A DNA stretch of 64,000 bases from Burkholderia paludis (GCF_000732615.1 NZ_JPGL01000052.1:1-64000); one strand, 5' to 3'; positions 8,802 to 18,763 are shown, counted from the stretch's first letter. Program-made: numbers and translations. The notes: generated by a model from the letters alone, not told the origin.

Positions 8802-9850
8802 CCTTCGACCTTGCCGCCGCACTAATGTCGGTGCGACGCTGCTGCAAAGGAATGACGACGAGCGTAGTCGAACCGGGTGTGAACTGAGAATGCCGGGAGC
8901 GTGTAACTGGCCATCGGGTCACGACCGTCATCAACACGCGGCTTTAATGAAGCAGGCGGGTCGAAGATTATCGACCGCGAGTCCGCACGCAGCCGAACCT
9001 TCTCTGACGCAGGCGAATCCGTCAAGGGCGCAGCGCGTGCGAGCGCAACCGGCGGAATCTCCATGGTTCGAGGGTAGTTGCCGGAGCGACGCGCTCTCGC
9101 CGTAGGTTGAACGGTCCGGTGCCTGGGGGCGTTTCGGTCTGAGCGTGTCTGATTGATCCATCTTTTCCGGCTTGGGCGTTGCATGACTGCTTCCTGACAT
9201 AGTGGAATCGACACATGCGTGTTTACGATGAACATCCGAATATCGTATTTGGTTGGCGGCTTCGATGCCCGATCGGTGGGTTGAGGTGTGGTACCCATCA
9301 ACGCTTTCTCCGGGATGCCGCGGAGATTCTCTTCGGAAATGCAGGCTGTTCGAATATGTTCTCGCGAGCTTCCAGGCGAAGACCCTTTAAGGGCCCGGGC
9401 AACTCCCGGGTCCGGGGTCCCGGCTTCCGGTGGACTTTGTACAAATGCACCGACGTTGAAAGCTGTCGCGATCCGGACGAATGATCTCGCTCCAATACAT
9501 GTGATGGCGCTTCCCCGTTAAAAAGAGGAATCGACCGTTTATGCACCAGTTCGACCTCGACTAAGTACAAGAGGTGACGTCGTGTGACGGATATATCCCT
9601 CTTGTGACGTAGCGTATCAGGCGTTTGTGGCGTGGTTGGTATGTCGCGATGCGAGGTTGGCACTCTCGGTTATCGCGCTGCGATCCCGATCCCGATCCCG
9701 ATCCGGTATTCGGGAGGATGGTCCACGTCACGAATATGGCTGATCAGGATCAAGCTCGACCCACGGGTATCTGCGAATTTTTCTTTCAAAATTTTTGGCA
9801 GGTTTTGAATCGCAATTTTTCAATCAATTTACAACAGGACATTCCTGCAT
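8802..9850. other. 1-kb region without a recognisable gene
   Basis: No frame shows a known family. It contains a GC-rich imperfect inverted repeat around 9385-9420, an 8-bp inverted repeat (ACAAGAGG and CCTCTTGT) near 9568-9608, and the hexamer tandem repeat listed separately. It ends in an AT-rich leader just before the lipoprotein gene, probably its promoter. Confidence 0.4.
9681..9704. repeat. Tandem hexamer repeat (CGATCC x4)
   Basis: Four perfect head-to-tail copies of CGATCC. They lie about 145 bp before the lipoprotein start, in non-coding DNA. Such repeats can change length by slippage, but no effect can be read from the sequence. Confidence 0.8.
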
Positions 9851-10468
9851 ATGAGTATCAGAATCGTGAGCTTCATGACTAGATTTGCAGTGGTAGGTAC
9901 GGTTTCAGTTGCATTTGCCCTTGCCGGGTGCACGCTATTGGAGCCTGCAAAGCCGACGGTTTTTCCGGAAAGTGTGCCGGATATTGAGGTTTCCATCGAC
10001 TGTGGAGAGTGCGAGGTCCGACCGGCGGTCCCGGAATCGCTACGAAACGGCTACATTGCCGCAGCCGAAAAGGCTGGCGTAAAGATCGATCCTAATATGC
10101 ATGCGAATATTATGATCAAGGCGTACAAGGAGCGCAGCGTTGCGATGCGATCTGCGACTCTCATCGTTTCCATCATTCTGCCCCCTGTTGCAATGGTGTT
10201 GAAGGACGAAATAAAAGCCGATGTGGTGATAAACGGTAAGGTTGCGCAGGTGGAGTATAACTATCGGATACCGTTTTTGGGGGTTGAGTCCGTCGCCCGG
10301 AAGGTGGGCGAACTGAGCTTTTACGAAGCTGTGAAGCATATCAATAATCCGAAATCGGCCGATCAGAAGAATTCTCTGAATCAGGGTTTTCACGTCAACC
10401 CGGCGGTGAACCTCGCGTCGATACTGTCGCAATCCAATCAGACCCGACCGATGGCGGTCGGAAGCTGA
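9851..10468 (+). CDS. Predicted lipoprotein of unknown function
   Basis: This 205-residue protein has a type II signal peptide. The hydrophobic stretch FAVVGTVSVAFALAGC ends in a lipobox (LAGC, C27), so it is probably anchored in the outer membrane. A hydrophobic segment near residues 95-117 (SATLIVSIILPPVAMVL) is followed by a likely beta-rich C-terminal half. I do not recognise the family. ATG 9851 is used, and an internal ATG at 9875 would shorten the positively charged region. The gene stands alone, with lower GC in the leader than in its neighbours. Confidence 0.75.
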   Translation: MSIRIVSFMTRFAVVGTVSVAFALAGCTLLEPAKPTVFPESVPDIEVSIDCGECEVRPAVPESLRNGYIAAAEKAGVKIDPNMHANIMIKAYKERSVAMRSATLIVSIILPPVAMVLKDEIKADVVINGKVAQVEYNYRIPFLGVESVARKVGELSFYEAVKHINNPKSADQKNSLNQGFHVNPAVNLASILSQSNQTRPMAVGS

Positions 10469-10794
10469 TTGGCTTTCCACCCTTTTCCCGGAGGCATCAG
10501 CCAAGCTGATGTCATCCGAAGAGGGCAAGAGGGGCAGGGCAAGAAAGCACGTTACCGACGAATCCAGGCGTGAAGCCGCGCGGTGGTGAAATGAGCCTGG
10601 TGCGACGGTCATGCAGATCGGGTGAGGCCTGGATATTGGCGATAACGCATCGTGTCTCAGGCCGGTCGGGCCGGGGCCGAATTGCTGAACCGCGAATGGT
10701 TTCGCGGTCGCGCCGCCGCCACGGGCACTCTTCTGACGCTGGCGGACGTCCTACAACGAGCGACTCGCAACGCGCGAATCGCAACCCGCTTCCG

Positions 10795-10854
10795 GCCGCG
10801 GCCCATCGGGCCTGGCCGGATTCCGACAATGTCGGTGCGAGACTCACTGCCTGA
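10795..10854 (+). pseudogene. C-terminal-like fragment related to the small gene at 53728
   Basis: About 58 bp here are roughly 80 percent identical to the middle of the gene at 53728. In the same frame both encode an ARRAGLDSDNIDAR-like stretch (AHRAWPDSDNVGAR here), which here ends at a TGA. The flanks are not similar, so this is a fragment of a small gene family of unknown role. It lies 25 bp from the end of the RND pump gene. Confidence 0.4.
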
Positions 10855-10878
10855 TCGGTCACGGAACGTCGCTGAAGA

Positions 10879-13800
10879 TCAGCCGGTCATTCTCGCCGTG
10901 CGCCTGGAGAGGCGCCGGATCCAGTGCTCAAAGTCGTCCACGTACGTGTAGCCGACGGGAATCACGACCAAACTCAGAAACGTCGATGCAAGCAAGCCAC
11001 CGATGACGACAATCGCCATCGGCTGACGAAAGCTGGGCTCCGCACCGAGTCCAAGCGCATTTGGCAACATGCCGGCTCCCATCGCAATGGTCGTCATCAG
11101 GATCGGACGCGCGCGCTTGTGGCACGCGTCGACGAGCGCTTGCAGCCGGCTCATTCCACGCTCGCGTCGTGCGATCACGACGTACTCGACCAGCAGTATC
11201 GAGTTTTTCGTGACGATACCCATCAGCATCAGCAGTCCTATTAGCGCCGGCATGGAAAAACTCATGCGCGTGACGAGCAGCGAAAGCAGTGCGCCACCGA
11301 CCGATAGCGGCAATGCACAAAGAATGGTGACCGGCTGAAGGAAATCGTGAAACAGGAGAACCAGCACCGCGTATACACAGAAGATACCGATCGCCATGGC
11401 GACACCGAAGCTGCCGAACAACTCGTCCATGTGCTCGACCTCGCCTTGCTGCACCTGACGGATCGTGGGCGGCAGATACTTGAGCGCTGGCAATTGCTGT
11501 GCTTCCTGGCTGACTTCGCCGAGTGTGCGTCCATTGAGTTCCACTGAAAGCGTGACATTGCGATCACGGTCAATTCGGTCGATCTGCGATGGGCCGCTTC
11601 CGATCGAGAGCGAGCCGACGGAGTTCAACGTCACACTGCCGTGGGTGCCTGCCACGCGCAGTTGGCCGATTGCATCCAGATCCTGCCGTAGCAAGGGGTC
11701 GACGCGCACGCGTAGCGGGATCTGCCGTTCGGGCAAGTTCAGCTTCGGCAGCGACGTGGAGTAGTCGCCATAGGTACCGATGCGCATGGCGTCAGCCGCC
11801 GCCTCGGCCGTCACGCCGAGTGCGGCAGCGCGTGCCGGGTCGATCCTGAATTGCACTTCGGGACGCTGCAGCGCCGCACTGGATGAGACGTTGCCGATTC
11901 CCTGCAGCGTGCGCAACTGCTTTTCCAATGCAGCGGCCGCCGCCTCCAGCGCAGCGGGATCGCTGCCGGCCAATGTGATCTGCAGCTTCTCGCCATTGCC
12001 GCCGTTATTTGCGGAGACGCGTACGCCAGGCAATTCGCGCAGCTTCGCGCGAATGATCTCTTCCACCTCGAATTGCTTGAGGCTTCGCTCCTTGCGAGGC
12101 ACTAGATCGACGATGAGCGTTGAACTCCGTGCGTCCACGGCGCTGCTTGTCCCGGCGGCAGGATTGCTTGCATCGGTCGAGCGACCAACCGATCCGAATA
12201 CACCGGCTACTTCCGGCAACTGACCGATCAATCTGCCTGCCTGGAAGACGATGTCGCGGCTTTGCTCCAACGTGGCGCCCGGCTCCAGTTCCAGCTTTAT
12301 CTGCGTCTGCGATTTGTCCTGGAACGGGATGAACCCGGTTTTTAACGCCGGAATCAGCGCGAACGACAGCACCAGGAATATGCCGACGGCGATTGCTGTC
12401 CGTCGACGCTTGTCCAGACATGTTCGGACCCAGCCCAGATAACGCGTCATCATCGATCCGTCGGGCCCTTCGTGCATTGCCGCCTTCATCACGTAGGCGG
12501 CCATCATGGGCGTGAGCAGCCGTGCCACCAGTAGTGACATCACCACGGCCACGGAGGCCGTTACCCCGAACTGCCTGAAGACCAATCCGGGAATGCCTGT
12601 CATGAACGCCGTCGGCAGAAAGACGGAGACGAGACTGAGTGTCGTCGCAATGACTGCGAGTCCGATTTCATCCGCGGCTTCCATCGCGGCCTGAAAGGGT
12701 GGCTTGCCCATGCGCAGATGACGCTCGATGTTCTCGATTTCGACGATCGCATCGTCGACCAGGATCCCGATCACGAGCGAGAGTGCGAGCAGCGTCACGG
12801 TATTCAACGTGTATCCGGCCAGATACATGAAGCCGAAAGTGGGGATGATCGAGAGCGGCAGCGCCGCCGCGGACACGAGCGTCGCACGACCATCGCGCAA
12901 GAACCACCAAACCACCACGATCGCGAGAAGCGCCCCCTCGACCAGCATGCTCATCGAGCCTTTGTAGTTGTCCTCGATGGGGGTGACGGTGTTGCTTGCC
13001 TCGTCGATCCGTATTTGCGGATTCCTGGCTTGGAATTCGGCGATGGCTCGACGTACGTCATGTACCACCGTGACGTCGGAATATCCTTTCGCACGCGTGA
13101 TCTGCACGCCAATGACAGGCTTGCCGTTGATGTAGGCATAGGTCGTGCGGTCGGCGGCACCATCGCCGACACGCGCGATTTGATCGAGGCGCACGCGACG
13201 CCCGTCGCCGGCGGCGATGGTCAGCGCGGCCACGTCCTGTACCGTCCCGATGCCGGCGAGCGTGCGTGCTGCTTGCCGTTGACCGCCGATATCCCCTTGG
13301 CCGCCCGAGCGCTCGCGTTGCATCGCCTTGAGCTGATCCGAAACGGTTTCTGCCGTCAGGCCGAGACCCGACATCACCGACGGATTCAGATCGATATGCA
13401 CCTCTCGATCAATGCCGCCGATGCGTTCCACCTTGGACACGCCTTTGACTGAAAGCAGCACTTTGGACAGGTCGTTGTCGACGAGCCACGAAAGGTCTTG
13501 TTCATCCAGCTTCGTCGAGTGCGCTGCGTAGGTGAGCAGTGAAGCCCCTGCGTTGTCGACCTTTGAAACGGTCGGCGCCGCCATTTCGCCCGGCAGGTCT
13601 GCGCGTGCGCTGTCTACGGCGTTACGCACTTCGCTCAGTGCGGCTTGCGGATCCTTTTCCAGTTTGAACGTGACGCTGATGCTCACCGCGCCATCGGTGA
13701 TCTCGGTCGTGATGTGATCGAGCTTCGAAATCGACGTAAGCTTGTCCTCGATCTTGCGTGCTACCTCATTTTCCAGCTGCGACGGCGCCGCACCTTCAAG

Positions 13801-13950
13801 TGACGCGGAGATGGTGACGGTCGGGAGATCCATCTCCGGAAAGTCCTGCAGTTGCAGGCGTTGAAAGCCAATGAGTCCGAACAGGGTGAGCAGGATAAAG
13901 CAAAGTATCGCGGGAACCGGATTGCGAATCGACCAGGAGGAGATATTCAC
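10879..13950 (-). CDS. RND efflux pump inner-membrane transporter (HAE1 type)
   Basis: This 1023-residue proton-driven RND transporter expels drugs or other amphiphiles through a tripartite complex. It shows the usual twelve-helix, two-loop architecture. TM4 carries the proton-relay pair in GILVDDAIVEIENIERH, and the later helix carries the conserved Lys in MGIVTKNSILLVEY. The start is GTG 13950, which overlaps the TGA of the adaptor gene (GTGA). The protein begins MNISSWSIRNPVPAILCF, a typical RND N-terminus. A longer upstream reading frame exists but lies inside the adaptor gene. It is the last gene of a three-gene operon controlled in all likelihood by the divergent two-component system. 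Confidence 0.95.
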   Translation of the reverse strand: MNISSWSIRNPVPAILCFILLTLFGLIGFQRLQLQDFPEMDLPTVTISASLEGAAPSQLENEVARKIEDKLTSISKLDHITTEITDGAVSISVTFKLEKDPQAALSEVRNAVDSARADLPGEMAAPTVSKVDNAGASLLTYAAHSTKLDEQDLSWLVDNDLSKVLLSVKGVSKVERIGGIDREVHIDLNPSVMSGLGLTAETVSDQLKAMQRERSGGQGDIGGQRQAARTLAGIGTVQDVAALTIAAGDGRRVRLDQIARVGDGAADRTTYAYINGKPVIGVQITRAKGYSDVTVVHDVRRAIAEFQARNPQIRIDEASNTVTPIEDNYKGSMSMLVEGALLAIVVVWWFLRDGRATLVSAAALPLSIIPTFGFMYLAGYTLNTVTLLALSLVIGILVDDAIVEIENIERHLRMGKPPFQAAMEAADEIGLAVIATTLSLVSVFLPTAFMTGIPGLVFRQFGVTASVAVVMSLLVARLLTPMMAAYVMKAAMHEGPDGSMMTRYLGWVRTCLDKRRRTAIAVGIFLVLSFALIPALKTGFIPFQDKSQTQIKLELEPGATLEQSRDIVFQAGRLIGQLPEVAGVFGSVGRSTDASNPAAGTSSAVDARSSTLIVDLVPRKERSLKQFEVEEIIRAKLRELPGVRVSANNGGNGEKLQITLAGSDPAALEAAAAALEKQLRTLQGIGNVSSSAALQRPEVQFRIDPARAAALGVTAEAAADAMRIGTYGDYSTSLPKLNLPERQIPLRVRVDPLLRQDLDAIGQLRVAGTHGSVTLNSVGSLSIGSGPSQIDRIDRDRNVTLSVELNGRTLGEVSQEAQQLPALKYLPPTIRQVQQGEVEHMDELFGSFGVAMAIGIFCVYAVLVLLFHDFLQPVTILCALPLSVGGALLSLLVTRMSFSMPALIGLLMLMGIVTKNSILLVEYVVIARRERGMSRLQALVDACHKRARPILMTTIAMGAGMLPNALGLGAEPSFRQPMAIVVIGGLLASTFLSLVVIPVGYTYVDDFEHWIRRLSRRTARMTG

Positions 13951-15104
13951 GACGCGCGCCCCCGTTCGGTGTCGGTTGCAGTGGGCCTGGATGGTGCGTT
14001 GCCGGGTGATTGCCTGTCGGCAATCACCTTCACGACTACGCCGTCGGATAGGAAGCCGCCGCCGCCGTTCACGACGCGCATCCCGGACTCGAGGCCCGAG
14101 AGGATCTCGCTGCGTCCGTCGCGGTGGCGGCCAACGATGACGGTACGGCGTGTAACGGTCGTGCTGTCGGAATTGAGCACGTAAATGTCGGTTCGACCAT
14201 CGCGCGGCACCAGTGCCGCTTCCGGTAGCGTCCACGCGTTCGTCATGCCCAATTCGATGTTGCCGCCAGCAAACATGCCGGGCTGCGCATCGTGCCCGCT
14301 CAGGGCGACGTAGACAATGGCACGGCCGGTGCTGGTCGACACGGTCGGGGAGACCAGTCGGACGTTCCCGTTGACGGTTTTGCCGCCAGGTAGGGTCACG
14401 TGTGCTGACTGACCCGCGCGAATACGCGCGAGTTGCCGAGGATCGACTTCCGCCTGCCACTCGACTCGTCCGCCACGAATGAGTCGAAACAGTTCCGTGC
14501 CCACGCTGACAACGTTGCCGAGTAATGCGGAGCGTGACGAAATGGTCCCGTCGTCCACCGCGACGATTCGCGTTTGCGACAGTGTGATCCGCGCATTCTG
14601 CAGCTCGGCTTGCGCCGAGGCCAGCGCGGCGCGGTCGACGGCCGCCGTGACGCTGTACTCGTCAAGTTTCTGGCGCGACAGGGCGCCGCTGTCCGCGACC
14701 AGCCTCGAGCGCTTCACGTCCGCTTCGGCTTGATCCAGGTTTGCACGTGCCTGGGCGACCGCGGCCGTCTGCTTGCGCAAGTTGGCCGTTGCGGTGTCGT
14801 CGGCGAGCCGTGCAAGCAACTGGCCGCGCTTCACTGTGCTCCCCACATCGGCGTGCAACTCGGTAATGCGCAAGCTGCCCGTCTCGGCACCGACGATTGC
14901 CTCCTGCCAGGCCGCGGTATTGCCATTGGCTTCGATGGTGTCGGGCCATTGCAGGTACTGCGGCATGACGACGCTCACGGACAGCGCGGCCGGAGGCGAA
15001 CCGGGTTTGTCGGCGGCTTTGAGGCCGGGTCTGATGACCCAGAAGACTCCGATTCCGACGAAGAGGATGGCCGTCCATGCGGACGTGCGTCGACTCAGCT
15101 TCAC
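13947..15104 (-). CDS. RND efflux periplasmic adaptor (membrane fusion protein)
   Basis: This 385-residue adaptor links the RND pump to the outer-membrane factor. It has an N-terminal membrane anchor (about residues 8-25), a lipoyl/barrel-sandwich half containing GSLRITELHADVGSTVKRGQ, an alpha-helical hairpin rich in Ala and Gln (about 100-165), the second lipoyl half, and a C-terminal beta-barrel. Its start is a GTG (15104) overlapping the TGA of the upstream outer-membrane factor gene, and its own TGA overlaps the pump's GTG. This strict GTGA coupling fixes both starts. Confidence 0.93.
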   Translation of the reverse strand: MKLSRRTSAWTAILFVGIGVFWVIRPGLKAADKPGSPPAALSVSVVMPQYLQWPDTIEANGNTAAWQEAIVGAETGSLRITELHADVGSTVKRGQLLARLADDTATANLRKQTAAVAQARANLDQAEADVKRSRLVADSGALSRQKLDEYSVTAAVDRAALASAQAELQNARITLSQTRIVAVDDGTISSRSALLGNVVSVGTELFRLIRGGRVEWQAEVDPRQLARIRAGQSAHVTLPGGKTVNGNVRLVSPTVSTSTGRAIVYVALSGHDAQPGMFAGGNIELGMTNAWTLPEAALVPRDGRTDIYVLNSDSTTVTRRTVIVGRHRDGRSEILSGLESGMRVVNGGGGFLSDGVVVKVIADRQSPGNAPSRPTATDTERGRAS

Positions 15105-16585
15105 TGTGTTGTTCCTTGGGAGGTGGCGGGTGTGGCGGGGGCCGTCGATACAGCGACATCGGTGTCTTGCCAGCCGCCGCCCAGGGCCTTGTAGAGTGAA
15201 ATCCAGCTGCGTACGCGATCCCGCCGAAGCTCGATATACGCGATCTCCGTGTTCGTCAGCGAGCGACGCGCTTGTTCCAGCGTCAGCAACGTGTCGAAGC
15301 CCGCACGCCAATTGATTTCGACCGCGTCCGTGTAGCGGCGATATTTTTCCGCTGCGCGGCGTGCGTCGTCGGTCCGGCGCGCCGCACCATCGAGGTCGGT
15401 GAGTGCCACCTCGACCTCCTTGACCGCGCTGCGTACTGCACTGCGGTATGAGGCGATCTGCTCGTCATACGCTGCGAGTGCCGAATCCACGGCGGCCTTG
15501 CGTTTTCCGGCATCGAAGATCGGCGCGGACAAACTCGGTCCGAACGACCATGTTGAAAGCGGACTGGTGAGATTGGTGGCCGAGAGCCCGATCGACCCGG
15601 ACAGGGACAGGCTTGGAAGGCGCTCCGCCCGGGCTTTCCCGATCGATGCGTAAGCCGACGCGAGTGCGCGCTCCGACGAGGCGAGATCCGGGCGCTGCCT
15701 GATCAGGTCGGCCGGTGTCGTTTGCACACTGAAAGCTTCGGGACGAGGCAGATCGGGCGCTCCCGATCGGTCGACGATTGCGCGCAGCGCTTGCTCGTCG
15801 GCACCGGTCAGCTCGACCAGAGACTTGATCAATTCTTCACATGTCACTTTCTGTTGAGTAGCGGTCGCGCGTGCGCTCGCGGTGCTGGCTTGAGCGAGAT
15901 CGCCGTCCGACGCGGGCGTCATGCCGGCTGCGACGAACTTGAGCGTCGCTACTTCCGTTGCGGCATAAGATTCGACCGATTTGTCATAGGCGCTGGCAAG
16001 CTGGCGACATGCGCGGTATTGCACATAGTCGTCGGCGACTTCGGCTGCCAGCGACACGCGAGCGTCGTGCCAATCGTCGATGCGGGCTTGCAACTGGGCG
16101 CGCGATGCTTCGCGGGCTGAACGCACCTTGCCAAACAAGTCGAGTTCCCACTCGGCGTCGAGCGAGCCGCTTCGCGTGGTTGCCAGGCTTGTTTGGGCGA
16201 TGCTGCCTGTCGCGAAAGAGGACTCCGCGCGCGTCAGCGTGCCGCTGCCGGTCAAGGAGGGCGAGGCTGCGGAATCGCTGGACGCGAGAGTGGCGCGTGC
16301 GTCCGCGATACGGGCTACGGCCTTTGCGATCGTCGGGCTATCTTCCTCTGCGATGCTGATCAATTCCGCAACTGCCGGATCGTTGAAACGGCGCCACCAG
16401 TCGACAAGATGCTCGACACTGCCACCGTGTGGCAATTCCGCGTGCCAATTGGTGGCCGAGATGGCATGTGGCGCTTGATATGGCGGTTGCAGCGAGCAGG
16501 CGCATAGCGCGAGGACGTACCCAATTCCGGCCGGCCATGCCATTCGCTGCCATTGTTGCCTCATCATTTTCAACGCATGCTCCAT
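15101..16585 (-). CDS. RND efflux outer-membrane factor (NodT/TolC family)
   Basis: This protein of up to 494 residues forms the outer-membrane channel of the pump. It has the two repeated OEP domains, with the family landmarks VDWWRRFNDPAVAEL, AEWELDLFGKVR and FDAGKRKAAVDSALAAYDEQ. A probable lipoprotein-type signal peptide ends around CACS. Two starts are possible: ATG 16585, and ATG 16567 with a GGAG at a long spacing. The gene is first in its operon and is divergent from a response regulator gene, with 128 bp between them. Confidence 0.92.
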   Translation of the reverse strand: MEHALKMMRQQWQRMAWPAGIGYVLALCACSLQPPYQAPHAISATNWHAELPHGGSVEHLVDWWRRFNDPAVAELISIAEEDSPTIAKAVARIADARATLASSDSAASPSLTGSGTLTRAESSFATGSIAQTSLATTRSGSLDAEWELDLFGKVRSAREASRAQLQARIDDWHDARVSLAAEVADDYVQYRACRQLASAYDKSVESYAATEVATLKFVAAGMTPASDGDLAQASTASARATATQQKVTCEELIKSLVELTGADEQALRAIVDRSGAPDLPRPEAFSVQTTPADLIRQRPDLASSERALASAYASIGKARAERLPSLSLSGSIGLSATNLTSPLSTWSFGPSLSAPIFDAGKRKAAVDSALAAYDEQIASYRSAVRSAVKEVEVALTDLDGAARRTDDARRAAEKYRRYTDAVEINWRAGFDTLLTLEQARRSLTNTEIAYIELRRDRVRSWISLYKALGGGWQDTDVAVSTAPATPATSQGTTQ

Positions 16586-16647
16586 GGCTCAACCCGAGTC
16601 GAAGGCTGCCATTGTCCCGAGCGGACGATCCAGTGCGGTATGGGTAA

Positions 16648-16662
16648 GTTAAGTTGCGTAAA
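16648..16662 (+). promoter_or_regulatory. Candidate response-regulator site in the RND/two-component divergent promoter
   Basis: GTTAAGTTGCGTAAA lies between the divergent outer-membrane factor gene and the response regulator gene. Together with the preceding GTAAG it forms a repeat-like array (GTAAG, TTAAG, GTAAA) reminiscent of OmpR-family direct repeats. The exact inverted sequence occurs at 7653-7667. Confidence 0.45.
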
Positions 16663-16713
16663 ATTCGATGCGAGGGACTTTCTCGTCCCGCACAGGCGCG
16701 CCATACTGATCCC

Positions 16714-17424
16714 ATGATCAATCCCGACCAATCTTCCATGACCGCGGTGCTACTGGTCGATGACGACGCCGAACTGACCGGTATGCTGGTGCAGTACCTT
16801 GCTCATGAGGGTTTTGCGGCTGAAGTTGCGCACGATGGGGAGGCGGGTGTGGCTGGCGCGCTCTCGGGGCGGTTCGCCATTGTCGTTCTCGACGTGATGA
16901 TGCCGCGCCTGACCGGTATCGAGGCGCTTCGGCGCATTCGCTCGGCGAGCAAAGTGCCGGTCCTCATGCTGACGGCCCGAGGCGATGACATTGACCGCAT
17001 CGCAGGGCTCAATCTCGGCGCGGACGACTATGTTCCCAAACCTTGCACGCCCGGCGAACTCGTTGCCCGTCTACGGGCGATTCTGCGCCGCGTATCCAGT
17101 ACGGATGCATCCGGTATCGGTAGCCCGATCCACACTGGCCAACTTGTCCTGTGGCCTTCCAGCAGGCGCGCTACCTGGCAAGGAGCAACGCTCGACTTGA
17201 CCGGGACGGAGTTTAGCCTGCTCGAGATCCTGGCGCGTCATGCCGGGCGGCTCGTCAGCAAGGAGGACATCTCGCTGCAGGCGTTTGATCGGCCGTTGGC
17301 ACGTTTTGACCGTCGCATCGATGTCCATGTCAGCAGCATCCGCCAGAAACTGGGGCAACGCGCTGACGGGCAGCCGTGGATTGTGAGCGTACGCGGGATG
17401 GGCTATCAGCTTCTCACTGACTAA
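16714..17424 (+). CDS. OmpR-family response regulator
   Basis: This 236-residue DNA-binding response regulator has a complete receiver. The acidic residues are D16-D18, the phospho-Asp is D60 (VVLDVMMP), the Thr is T87 (MLTARGDD) and the Lys is K109 (PKP). A winged helix ends in SVRGMGYQLL. ATG 16714 (MINPDQSS) is preferred, and ATG 16738 (MTAVLLVDDD) is possible. It is followed directly by the kinase gene, with the TAA touching the ATG. It is divergent from the RND efflux operon, which is its probable target. Confidence 0.92.
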   Translation: MINPDQSSMTAVLLVDDDAELTGMLVQYLAHEGFAAEVAHDGEAGVAGALSGRFAIVVLDVMMPRLTGIEALRRIRSASKVPVLMLTARGDDIDRIAGLNLGADDYVPKPCTPGELVARLRAILRRVSSTDASGIGSPIHTGQLVLWPSSRRATWQGATLDLTGTEFSLLEILARHAGRLVSKEDISLQAFDRPLARFDRRIDVHVSSIRQKLGQRADGQPWIVSVRGMGYQLLTD

Positions 17425-18498
17425 ATGATGCAAATGCCCCTCGGACGCCTGTTTTGGCGAGCGTTTCGCTTGCTGTGGCTTGCCATGGTGGCAGCATTCG
17501 GATGCGCGGGCGCCTATCTTTCCGCGACAGGACACAATCCCCCGCCGTCGGGCGCGATGCCTTGGATTTTACTCATCCCTGGAATTTCGGGAGCCGTGGT
17601 AGCACTGCCATTGGCTTTCATGATGGCGTGGCATTTGTCAAAACCGTTGCGCCACCTCAGTTCGGCGCTGCGCGACGCGGCGCGGGAGCGATTCGAAGTT
17701 CGTGTTTCCCCCGCGCTTGGTGCCCGACGCGATGAGTTCTCGGACCTCGCGCGCGAGTTCGACGACATGGCCGCACGTCTTCAGCAGGCCGCGGTACAGC
17801 AACGCCAACTCTTTCACGATGTATCGCACGAACTGAGATCGCCGCTGGCGCGCATTCAAGCCGCGATCGGACTGATGCAGCAAGACCCTCATTCGGCCGA
17901 GGCAATGGCCGGGCGCATTACGCGGGAAACCGAACGGCTGGACCAGTTGATTGAAGAACTCCTGACTTTGCACAAGCTGGAAGTGGGAGCGATGAATCCT
18001 GTCCGCGAGCGCGTGGATGTCGTGGAATTGCTGGCCGATATTGTGCAGGATGCCGCGTTCGAGGCACAGGGGCGTGGTTGTGCCGTGACATTGGACGCAT
18101 CGGACGGCTTTGTGGCAGATGTCGTTGGGGAGCCGCTCTATCGCGCATTTGAGAACGTCGTCCGCAATGCCGTCAAATACACCGCACCCGGTACGGTCAT
18201 CGAGGTGTGCGCGCGCAAGCTCAAGCCATCTCAATCTACCCATGATGGCGCGGAATGGCTCGAGGTTACCGTATGTGACAGAGGGCCGGGTGTACCGGTG
18301 GAGTTGTGCGAAGAGATTTTTGAGCCTTTTCGGCGTCTTGAGCCGTACCAGCGCGACGAGGCCACCGCGGTGCCCGGGACGGGGTTGGGGCTGGCCATTG
18401 CCCGGCGCGCACTGATTTTGCACGGCGGCGATATTCGCGCCATGCCCCGCGACGGGGGCGGCCTCGCCGTAACCATTTCCCTGCCGAGCAAGAGATGA
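17425..18498 (+). CDS. Sensor histidine kinase with a minimal periplasmic loop
   Basis: This 357-residue kinase partners the preceding regulator. It has two membrane helices (about 13-33 and 46-67) separated by only a dozen periplasmic residues. A HAMP-like region (about 68-122), a dimerisation/phosphoacceptor domain with H135 in DVSHELRSP, and an ATPase domain with N box (NVVRNAVKY), DRGPGVP and GTGLGLAIA follow. With so small a loop it is likely to sense within the membrane or through an accessory protein. Its ATG abuts the regulator's stop codon. Confidence 0.92.
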   Translation: MMQMPLGRLFWRAFRLLWLAMVAAFGCAGAYLSATGHNPPPSGAMPWILLIPGISGAVVALPLAFMMAWHLSKPLRHLSSALRDAARERFEVRVSPALGARRDEFSDLAREFDDMAARLQQAAVQQRQLFHDVSHELRSPLARIQAAIGLMQQDPHSAEAMAGRITRETERLDQLIEELLTLHKLEVGAMNPVRERVDVVELLADIVQDAAFEAQGRGCAVTLDASDGFVADVVGEPLYRAFENVVRNAVKYTAPGTVIEVCARKLKPSQSTHDGAEWLEVTVCDRGPGVPVELCEEIFEPFRRLEPYQRDEATAVPGTGLGLAIARRALILHGGDIRAMPRDGGGLAVTISLPSKR

Positions 18499-18763
18499 TC
18501 GTGCGCTGCACTTTTATTTGAGTATCGAACGCCGTGGGTGCTGTTCGTTGATAACTCCGGAATGGTTTTGTCTATTTAAATATATCGTATTAATTTTAAT
18601 TTCTGACGATGGATGCATCGTCTCCATCTCGTTTTGGAATTCGACTTTTCGGGGCGTCATGGAGCTTTCACATCGGACGTTACGAAATCGGTTCGAACAG
18701 CCGGTTCATGCTCGGTAGTCTATTCGAGTCTGGCCGGACCAACCAGGCATAAACAGGACGGAA

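Noticed and set aside
9381..9425. GC-rich palindrome with CCCGGG arms, possible REP or terminator
   Set aside because: It lacks a T run and repeats elsewhere in the window. Short CCCGGG pairs are expected in such GC-rich DNA.
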